The notes below the pieces were generated by a model, which saw only the letters and a program-made list of their open reading frames with translations, was not told the origin of the DNA and ran no database searches. Both the position numbers and the translations under genes were made by a program. From G963668605 sp963793625 (GTDB lineage: Bacteria > Acidobacteriota > Terriglobia > Bryobacterales > Bryobacteraceae), in NCBI GenBank assembly GCA_963793625.1, contig CAWCAT010000020.1, positions 434,001-498,000 on the forward strand: a DNA stretch of 64,000 bases. Direction: 5' to 3'. This document shows, one piece after another, positions 56,227-62,711 of this stretch (within the stretch, counting starts at the first letter, position 1; each line of letters begins with the position of its first letter).

Positions 56227-56289
56227 TCCGCGGCCGACCCCCAAGGTCGGTTCGAGTTTCAATCCAAAGCCGTAATACCGCGCAGGCAG

Positions 56290-56714
56290 ACAGGCACCAT
56301 CGACTCCGCGGCTGGCCGCAATCGTCCTGCCCGTAACGGGAGTGCTCTCTGGCGCTCGCGCGAACTGGAACCTGCTGGCCGTAGGCGAAGACTGGGCCGC
56401 CGCCCGAGGCGTCTCGACCTCGCGCATCCTGCCCCTCGTAGGCTACCTCGCCGGCTTCTTCCTGACCGCCTCCATCACCGCCCTTAGGCTTCATAGGCCT
56501 GATCGTCCCCCACGCCTTGCGAATGAGACTGGGAGCCGACCACCGAGTCCTGATCCCCTGCTCCTTCTTCATAGGAGCCGCCTTCCTGGCCATCTGCGAC
56601 ACCTTGTCCAGAACGGTTCTGAGCCCAATTGAGATTCCCGTGGGAGTTACTACCGCAATTCTTGGTGGGCCGGTTTTTATCTATTTGCTGCGGGTCCGGG
56701 GGCCGATCGGATAA
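56290..56714 (+). pseudogene. Second partial copy of btuC (3' half)
   Basis: Repeats btuC from about the GGIES segment to the stop. Nearly identical to 53845-54180, except one-base indels and an 11-12 base deletion (CACCGGCCCCAT missing near 56488), then diverging at synonymous sites over its last about 100 bases (ends RVRGPIG). No promoter or 5' half. With the first copy it flanks the group II intron. Either a segmental duplication tied to intron movement, or a strain-mixing assembly artefact. Confidence 0.82.
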
Positions 56715-56796
56715 GCCTGGGTATTACCTTCATATCCCACACGAAAATGAGAGCTGTTACTGTAAAGGTGCGTTTTCTGAGCCTACCGAATCCGAA

Positions 56797-57332
56797 CTAC
56801 TGGCTAAACGACTCGGTTTGTTGCCTATTGAGGACTGCATTGGCCTTGAGGAACTTGATTAGAATTCGCTCAATCTGGTCGCGCAGTTTCGCATTTTGCA
56901 CCGGCACATACGCTGCATATTCGACAATCGGGGGCTTGAACCAGAACTTATCTTCGTGGGCCTTAATGCGCGATGCGACGCTCTTTGCCTGCCCGACATA
57001 AATGGGCCGTTGACTAACGTCGTAAAACATGTAGATACCGGCTTCCGTCGGCCAGTCAGCTCTATCATGGGGATCAAAGTCCGCGAAAGCACCTAGTCCC
57101 TCGATCTCATTCTCTTTAATTCCTCTTCAGCTGCGTGTTCGAACTGTTCACCTAGAGCTTTTTCAAGCTTGGCAATCGTATTCTGGCGCGGACTCTGGGC
57201 CTTGCCGTTCTCAATGTTGTAAATGGCAGGTACGCTCACACCTGCCTTGCGTGCGAGTTCGGGCACCGTGACGTCACGCTTTTGACGCGCTTTCGAGAGC
57301 CAAGCACCTACGACTGATGGACCGTCAGTCAC
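56797..57332 (-). pseudogene. HTH (XRE)-GIY-YIG nuclease, one frameshift
   Basis: GTG 57332, whose TGA overlap (GTGA) couples it to the gene upstream. N-terminal Cro/C1-type HTH: ARQKRDVTVPELARKAGVSVPAIYNIENGKAQSPR. The second frame carries IEGLGAFADFDPHDRADWP and the GIY-YIG core AGIYMFYDVSQRPIYVGQAKSVASRIKAHEDKF, ending ESFSQ. A missing G in AAGGAG near 57113 separates the frames. About 178 residues. Probably a DNA-targeting nuclease directed by its own HTH domain or by the partner regulator; a role in defence or element maintenance is an inference from the XRE partner and island location. Confidence 0.75.
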
Positions 57333-57771
57333 TCAATGATCACGGCCACCGGCACCAGAAATACCGCTGCCCAAAATGGCCTCAATGGGTCCCATTCGAC
57401 TTTCGTCCCGGCACCACTCGACCCGACTCCCAGTGAGATATAGTGCCGTGGCTAACACCCAACTTATCCGCGAGCTCATTCTGTGTCAGGCCACTTCTTT
57501 GACGGCTGATTCTTATTCGGTCTCCGAGGCTCTTGTGTTGGGCTCCCAATCCGCCATTATTCGTACGTTTGACAGAACCCGCCGAGAGAACCCCGCCGTT
57601 CAGAATGGAGTCGAGTTCCGCCGCACGGTCCTCGTCTAGCAACGAGCGGCCCGATTCCCAGTTTGAAATAGTGGCTGGCGAGACGCCAAGCTTGTTCGCA
57701 AGTCCTGCCTGGGTTAGATCGTTCGCCTGGCGTCGGAGCCTGATTCGGTCGGATAGCTTTTTTCGAGGCAT
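57329..57771 (-). pseudogene. Tandem double-XRE protein with C-terminal membrane helix, one frameshift
   Basis: ATG 57771. Two Cro/C1-type HTH units in tandem: LSDRIRLRRQANDLTQAGLANKLGVSPATISNWESG and LGDRIRISRQRSGLTQNELADKLGVSHGTISHWESG. The frame as given stops at 57382. With one G restored at a GGG run near 57403 it continues GTKVEWDPLRPFWAAVFLVPVAVIIE, a transmembrane helix, and its TGA overlaps the next start. Two DNA-binding modules tethered to the membrane is unusual. Likely autoregulates through the palindrome just upstream. Confidence 0.72.
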
Positions 57772-57780
57772 GGCTAGAAG

Positions 57781-57798
57781 ACAAACGTAAGCATTTGT
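57781..57798. promoter_or_regulatory. Imperfect palindrome upstream of XRE gene
   Basis: ACAAACGTAAGCATTTGT: 7-bp arms (one mismatch), 4-bp spacer, ending 10 bases before the double-XRE start codon. Good candidate operator for the XRE protein. Confidence 0.5.
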
Positions 57799-57898
57799 AT
57801 GGGGACTGAAAAGCTCTTGGAGAAGCTGTCAACGAGTGCGCGACGACACGTTGCGCTCGCGGCTCGACACCAAAGAGATCGAACTCAGCCATTACGAT

Positions 57899-58210
57899 TT
57901 AGAACTTTGGAGCATCGTCCTTTCCCACAGTACTGAGATCCACGCCGTATTTCGCAACTCGTAAAGCATTAATAGGGGACGTTTGCCCGATGCGCCGCGG
58001 TGCTTCCTTTGCGCGTCTGGAGATTTCCCTCGTCGCTGCTGTGCCGTTAGAAATCGTGTCAAATTGCAGCCAACCGTCGATACTTTTGAGCAAGTCCTCT
58101 CCCTGATTCTCCACAAATAGTTTGTAGTATTCGTCAACTGACAGCGTTGATAACGTTTGGATGTCCTTGTGTTCGGGCTGCTGTGGAGACGCGTCAAGAA
58201 CGGTCCTTTG
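57899..58210 (-). CDS. Unidentified soluble protein or C-terminal part of the next gene
   Basis: The coding-like frame reads QTLSTLSVDEYYKLFVENQ, EDLLKSIDGWLQFDTISN, GVDLSTVGKDDAPKF and is open from just after the TAA at 58214 to 57899, but has no convincing start before ATG at about 58114. It shares frame with the end of the neighbouring upstream ORF, separated only by that TAA. It may be the C-terminus of a single broken protein. No family recognised. Confidence 0.4.
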   Translation of the reverse strand, partial: QRTVLDASPQQPEHKDIQTLSTLSVDEYYKLFVENQGEDLLKSIDGWLQFDTISNGTAATREISRRAKEAPRRIGQTSPINALRVAKYGVDLSTVGKDDAPKF

Positions 58211-58213
58211 TAG

Positions 58214-58685
58214 TTATCGCGACGTCTTCGGCTCAGATGTCGCACCGATTACATTTTCTATCCACGTGATGTCTTTGTCGAACCCAATAGGTTCGGAAAG
58301 ACTGAGTTCCCGCGCGACCTGCTTTCGAAAACGATCGAACGCCTCGAAGTTTACCCCTTGGCGGTTTTTGAGTTGCTCTATTATGAAGCCCAAGCGCATT
58401 TCTAAAACTCGTGAGAGTTTCTGGAAACTGACAATAGACTCGCATCTGGTTGTCAGCGTCGCGAGCGAGTTGGATGTCCCAGTGGTGAGGGTTGGGGATG
58501 CGACCATCGCGTCCAATCGGTTCATTCGAGTCTACGTGGTCAATCACCTTCAGAGCGTTGAACAGGGCTTCACGTCGATGCTCCAGCAACCTGTCGTTAA
58601 TTGCGGCAGTGCGGTCCAAATTGTGAAAGTACAAAGTTGCGATCAGGGCGCAGGAGGCAACTATCGCCGACAGCCACGCAGGCAA
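58214..58685 (-). pseudogene. Membrane-anchored hypothetical protein, frameshifted
   Basis: TTG 58685 (LPAWLSAIVASCALIATLYF: one membrane helix) leads to a helical cytoplasmic region (INDRLLEHRREALFNALKVIDHVD). Near 58400 the frame changes and ends NFEAFDRFRKQVARELSLSEPIGFDKDI... EPKTSR at 58214. An alternative start ATG about 58736 (MAKNNSNFVPN) would need another shift. No recognised domain; single-helix proteins of this kind are frequent companions in defence islands. Confidence 0.45.
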
Positions 58686-58807
58686 TGGGCTGCTCGTCTG
58701 GCGCGCATCGGTTTGGGACGAAGTTCGAGTTATTCTTAGCCATCTTGCTTAACTTTCCGATCGACTGCTTGCAGGGGCACGCGGCCTAATATATTCCATT
58801 TAGCCGC

Positions 58808-59194
58808 TCAAAAGCACCAGTGATCAATTTGAGCGAGCCTTTCCGACACGTAGATGTCTTCTTCGGGAGCAACGTTTCGAATGAGTCTCAGAATCACGAT
58901 GTCGCCCTCTCGCATAGTTTCGGTACAGTCGAGTTTGAGGCAATACTGCTTCGCAGCGAATAGGTTCTGGCGGGCGGGACCGTGAAAGAATGGACAGACT
59001 TCAACCCGGAACCTAGATCCAGGGCAACACGGCAGTTCCCATCTCCATAGAGGTAGAGACTGATTCTGGCCGAACGCCGTTTGCCAACTCTGGGCGGAGG
59101 TGCCATCGTCTGCGAAATGTGGGAAGTACAGTAGTACATTCGATCCCACAGGCTCGAATTGCGCCTCGACGTTCCGCAAAAACAGTCCCGACAA
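58808..59194 (-). CDS. Hypothetical protein
   Basis: 128 residues from TTG 59194: VEAQFEPVGSNVLLYFPHFADDG, RWELPCCPGSRFRVEVCPFF, GDIVILRLIRNVAPEEDIYVSERLAQID. The central and final strands look like a compact beta domain. An in-line TAA precedes the TTG; a better start (MKCFSKAMLAFKF, ATG 59232) lies in another frame, so one base may be missing. No homologue recognised. Confidence 0.45.
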   Translation of the reverse strand: MSGLFLRNVEAQFEPVGSNVLLYFPHFADDGTSAQSWQTAFGQNQSLPLWRWELPCCPGSRFRVEVCPFFHGPARQNLFAAKQYCLKLDCTETMREGDIVILRLIRNVAPEEDIYVSERLAQIDHWCF

Positions 59195-59384
59195 AATTTA
59201 AAAGCGAGCATTGCCTTGCTAAAGCACTTCATTTTGACCTCTGCAGAAGAATTCCCGTGAACTCCTGGACTTTTTGCGCCTCTCGTCTATCATAAAGTGC
59301 GCCATGCGCATAACGCCACTAAACGCGACCAGCCGTCGCAACGTTTAGTATCTTATGGAGGCTGCCGCGCATCTCCCAAGGATG

Positions 59385-59390
59385 TATAAT
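59385..59390 (+). promoter_or_regulatory. Probable -10 box of the ParA gene
   Basis: A consensus TATAAT 33 bases before ATG 59423 in an otherwise non-coding 190-base gap. A -35 element is weak (CTGCCG region, 17 bases upstream). No clear Shine-Dalgarno precedes the ParA start. Confidence 0.45.
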
Positions 59391-59422
59391 CGAGTTCTGC
59401 TATATCGCCCGACAAATCCTAA

Positions 59423-60513
59423 ATGCGCCTCATATCAGTTTTTAATAATAAAGGAGGCGTCGGAAAAACGACGCTGACGTTCCATCTTGCTCACGCGCTA
59501 GCGACGCTCGACAAAACCCTGCTCATTAACTTGATACGCAGTGTAATTGACTATCCTGAGCCTTTCCGAGAGTGCCGTCCACGATATTTGGACGCCAGAG
59601 ATTATTTCATCGATGACTTTCGTAACCAGAAATCGAAGGTAACGCAAGCGGACTTTGATAGTCTCATCAATACATCGCGGACGATCCATTTCCTCTTGAA
59701 GCCAACAGAGGATGGAGTTACCGATGTGGAACTTCTAGCAAGCCCTTTTAAACTCGGGACGAACTTGGATCTTATCCCCCGGACGCCTGTCAATGCACCT
59801 TTACGAAGATAAGTTGTCAAGCAGATGGAGTGAAGTTTATCAAGGAGACCCACTTGCGATCCGCACCGTGACGCGAATACGTGATCTCGCTTCTGAGTAT
59901 GCCAATAAGTTCGGCTACGAGTACGTAATCATTGATACTTCGCCAAGTCTGGGCATGTTGAACCGAGTAATCATCTCAACGGCCGACGGCTTTCTCATCC
60001 CCTGCATGCCGGATCTTTTCAGTGTGTATGAGATCAAGAATATCGGGAAGGCGTTGGACATCTGGCAAAAACAGTTTCAGACGATATTCCACTTATTGTC
60101 TGATGAAAAGCGAAAGGCGTTTCCATCGTCCTTTGTTCGCTTGCTTGGCTTTACCGTTTACAACGCTAAGAAATATAGCGGACAGGGCAATCCGTGGCAG
60201 TTAGCGAAGGGACATTACAACTACGCTCAACGAATCCCAACCGCGATACAGCGAATATCCCCCAAATGGTGCGGAATGGTGTTCTGGACCGTGAAATGAA
60301 TAAGCCAATCGGCGGCATGAATATAATGCACACCCACAATACGTTGCCATCCGTGGCCCAAAAATACCATCTACCATATGAGATCCCGGATTACGCCAAT
60401 TTGGAACCTGCGGACGCCATGACAATACGCGGAAATCGGAACACGAAGAGACCCGCAAAAAGTATCAAGCCTTCGCCAAGAGCCTACTGGAGCGATTGGA
60501 ATCGTTAGCATGA
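59423..60513 (+). pseudogene. ParA/MinD-family ATPase, frameshifted
   Basis: ATG 59423 (MRLISVFNNKGGVGKTTLTFHLAHAL): deviant Walker A KGGVGKTT. Later frames give SMHLYEDKLSSRWSEVYQGDP, Walker B YEYVIIDTSPSLGMLNR, GFLIPCMPDLFSVYEIKNIGK, then PQMVRNGVLDREMNKPIGGM and TRKKYQAFAKSLLERLESLA to TGA 60513. Breaks at a CCCCC run near 59770, near 60245 and near 60445. About 360 residues. The TGA overlaps the following ATG (ATGA). Long ParA-like ATPases with a Phe/Tyr-rich insert occur in accessory islands beside alarmone synthetases; segregation of a plasmid is not indicated (no parB). Confidence 0.75.
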
Positions 60514-61107
60514 ACAGAAGGGCAAAAAAGGATATCGCCAGTGCGGGTCGAGCGGTCAAGCCGATGATGCACGAGTTTCACATATTCATGGAGGGCGTTG
60601 GCTGAGTGGTTTGAAGAGCATCCGGCTCTCAATGGGCAAGCGACGGGATCATTCATTCTGTTCGCTCCCGCCTTAAAGACAGCGACCATCTCGAGGAAAA
60701 ACTCGCGAGGAAGTGGACGCCTGAAGATCCGATTAGCGCAACGAATGTGTTCGCGCGGATTATTGATATAGCGGGTGTTCGCGTGCTCCATTATCATCAG
60801 GCGCAATTCGAAACGATCCAGACCTGCATTGACACGAAGATAAGAGTTCAGCGGGATTGGGTGCTCGCGGAGCCACCCAAAGCATATACGTGGGATCCCG
60901 AATCCAAAAAATATTTTGAGGATTTGGGGCTCGATGTTCAACTAAAAGAGAGTTTTTATACGAGCGTGCATTATGTCGTCCGTCCTCGATCCGACTCACC
61001 TGTGTCGTGTGAAATTCAGGTTCGAACGCTGTTCGAAGAGATCTGGGGCGAAGTCGATCATCGCTTGAATTATCCTGCACTCTCTCAGAATGGACCGCGA
61101 ACAGGAG
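60510..61107 (+). pseudogene. RelA/SpoT-domain alarmone synthetase, truncated by IS256
   Basis: ATG 60510 overlaps the ParA-like stop (ATGA). After MNRRAKKDIASAGRAVKPMM and a one-base excursion (60595-60650, AEWFEEHPALNGQATGSFI), the synthetase motifs follow in order: HSVRSRLKDSDHLEEKLARKW, IIDIAGVRVLHYHQ, KESFYTSVHYVV and CEIQVRTLFEEIWGEVDHRLNYP. These match the (p)ppGpp-synthetase catalytic domain without a hydrolase domain. The gene is cut at 61107 where the IS inverted repeat begins, so the C-terminus is lost. Small synthetases of this layout act as stress alarmone makers or as toxSAS/CapRel-type toxins. Confidence 0.75.
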
Positions 61108-61158
61108 GGTGTCCTGAATTCTGTGTAAACGTTCTCCGGTAATATTCAGGAGAACAGA

Positions 61159-62388
61159 ATGAAAAAGCAGAAGCAGGAAAAGCCGATCAGTGATGAGTGG
61201 ATCGACGAGTTGTTGAAGCAAGGGCGAAAGCCTGAAGACGTGCAAGGTCTTCTGAAGCAGATCACCAAGGCGGTGCTGGAAAGAGCGCTGCAAGGTGAGA
61301 TGACCGAGCATCTGGGCTACGCCAAACACGATCCCAGCGGTGCGAACAGCGGCAACAGCCGAAACGGAGTGACGCGCAAAACGCTTAAGGGCGACTTCGG
61401 CGAGTTGGAGTTGGAGACGCCCCGCGACCGCCAGGGCGAGTTCGAACCGCAGATGATCCGGAAGAACCAGACGCGCTGGACGGGGTTCGATGACAAAATT
61501 CTTTCGCTGTACGCACGCGGCATGACGACTCGGGAAATCCAGGCGCATCTCGAAGAGATGTACCAGGTGGAAGTCAGTCCGAGCCTGATCAGCGAAGTCA
61601 CCGACGGGGTGATCGAGCAGGCGCGCGCGTGGCAGAATCGGCCGCTGGAGCCGTTTTACGGCGTGGTGTTTTTGGATGCGCTGTACGTGAAAATGCGGCA
61701 TGAGGGCCGAGTGGAAAACCGTGCGGTGTATGTCGCGCTCGGCATCAATCTGGACGGGCGAAAGGACGTTCTTGGCCTCTGGACTTCAGCGAACGAAGGT
61801 GCGAAATTCTGGCTGAATGTGCTGACGGACTGCGCAACCGCGGTATCGCGATATCTACCTGGTATGCGTGGAGGGTTGAAAGGCTTCCCGCAGGTGATCG
61901 AATCGCTGTACCCGAAGTCTCTGGTGCAACTCTGCATCGTGCATCTGATACGGGCCAGCCTGAATTACGTGACCTGGAATGATCGTAAGAAGGTGGTCAT
62001 GGATTTGAAGCCGATCTACAAGGCAGTCACGGCGGACGAGGCGGAGCGGCAACTCGATGAGTTTGCCGCCAAGTGGCCGAAGTATCCCGCGATTGCAAGA
62101 CTCTGGCGCGAGCAGTGGGAGCGGGTGATTCCGTTCTTTGCATTCCCGGAGGAAGTGCGTAAGGTCGTCTACACAACGAATGCCGTGGAGTCGCTGCACA
62201 TGAGCCTGCGCAAGATTATCAAGACGCGTGGTTCATTTCCGAGTGAGGAGGCCGCGCTCAAACTTATGTATTTGGCGCTGACGAATGTCGTGGCGAAATG
62301 GGAAACGGTGCAGTATTGGAAGCAGATGCTGAACTATCTGGACACGGTATGCAGTGACCGGATCCGCGAGGCCGGCGTACGGCTGTAA
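61159..62388 (+). CDS. IS256-family transposase
   Basis: 409 residues, open throughout. Conserved blocks: RALQGEMTEHLGY, RNGVTRKTLKGDFGELELETPRDR, YARGMTTREIQAHLEEMY, GVVFLDALYVKMR (first catalytic Asp, 173), LCIVHLIRASLNYV, VYTTNAVESLHMSLRK (Glu region). The segment TDCATAVSRYLPGMRGGLKG replaces the expected TDLRNRGIADIYLVCVDGLKG: three one-base deletions (near 61830, 61850, 61872) within 45 bases cancel out but remove the second catalytic Asp. As written it would be inactive. Confidence 0.9.
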   Translation: MKKQKQEKPISDEWIDELLKQGRKPEDVQGLLKQITKAVLERALQGEMTEHLGYAKHDPSGANSGNSRNGVTRKTLKGDFGELELETPRDRQGEFEPQMIRKNQTRWTGFDDKILSLYARGMTTREIQAHLEEMYQVEVSPSLISEVTDGVIEQARAWQNRPLEPFYGVVFLDALYVKMRHEGRVENRAVYVALGINLDGRKDVLGLWTSANEGAKFWLNVLTDCATAVSRYLPGMRGGLKGFPQVIESLYPKSLVQLCIVHLIRASLNYVTWNDRKKVVMDLKPIYKAVTADEAERQLDEFAAKWPKYPAIARLWREQWERVIPFFAFPEEVRKVVYTTNAVESLHMSLRKIIKTRGSFPSEEAALKLMYLALTNVVAKWETVQYWKQMLNYLDTVCSDRIREAGVRL

Positions 62389-62421
62389 GACCCGCTCAGA
62401 ACCCACCAGCGGGATAATGCC

Positions 62422-62580
62422 GCTCATCCCGCAGGCCGTCCGTCGGCGTTGTTGCTGATGCCAGAACGGTGCTCGCGCGCAAGGGTCCGCTACGCCGCGC
62501 CAAATACGGGCGCGCCCTTGCGTCCTCCGCGCCGTTCTGACAGGATAGATATCGCGACGGACGGCTCCGGCGGGATGAGC
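62422..62580. repeat. Large nested imperfect palindrome inside the IS
   Basis: Outer arms GCTCATCCCGC..GCCGTCCGTCG (62422-62445) pair with CGACGGACGGC..GCGGGATGAGC (62555-62580). Inner arms CAGAACGG...GCGCAAGGG (62462-62483) pair with CCCTTGCG...CCGTTCTG (62514-62539). Together they form a roughly 160-base hairpin. Could be a separate MITE-like element captured in the IS, or an intrinsic terminator-like structure. Confidence 0.75.
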
Positions 62581-62711
62581 TCAAGCGAGCGATTCCCAAC
62601 AACCGCGAACCCAAATCGCAAATCATACCGCGATGGCGTTTACACAGAATCGCGGACGCCTCCAGCGTCGAGGCCTTTGTCAAGCCCAAATATCATCGTC
62701 TCGAAGAGACT

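Larger units (their letters stand above)
61108..62660 (+). mobile_element. IS256-family insertion sequence
   Basis: Terminal inverted repeats of 24 bases: left at 61108-61131 and right at 62637-62660 share ATTCTGTGTAAACG exactly plus GGYGTCC outside. Encodes one IS256 transposase. No 8-bp target duplication flanks it (left flank ...AACAGGAG, right flank TCCAGCGT...), suggesting later rearrangement. Between the transposase stop and the right repeat lies an additional large palindrome. It cuts the RelA/SpoT gene and ends 51 bases before the GH28 start. Confidence 0.85.

Noticed and set aside
59423..60513. Plasmid partition gene parA of an integrated plasmid
   Set aside because: No parB, parS-like repeats or replication gene nearby; the coupled partner is an alarmone synthetase.
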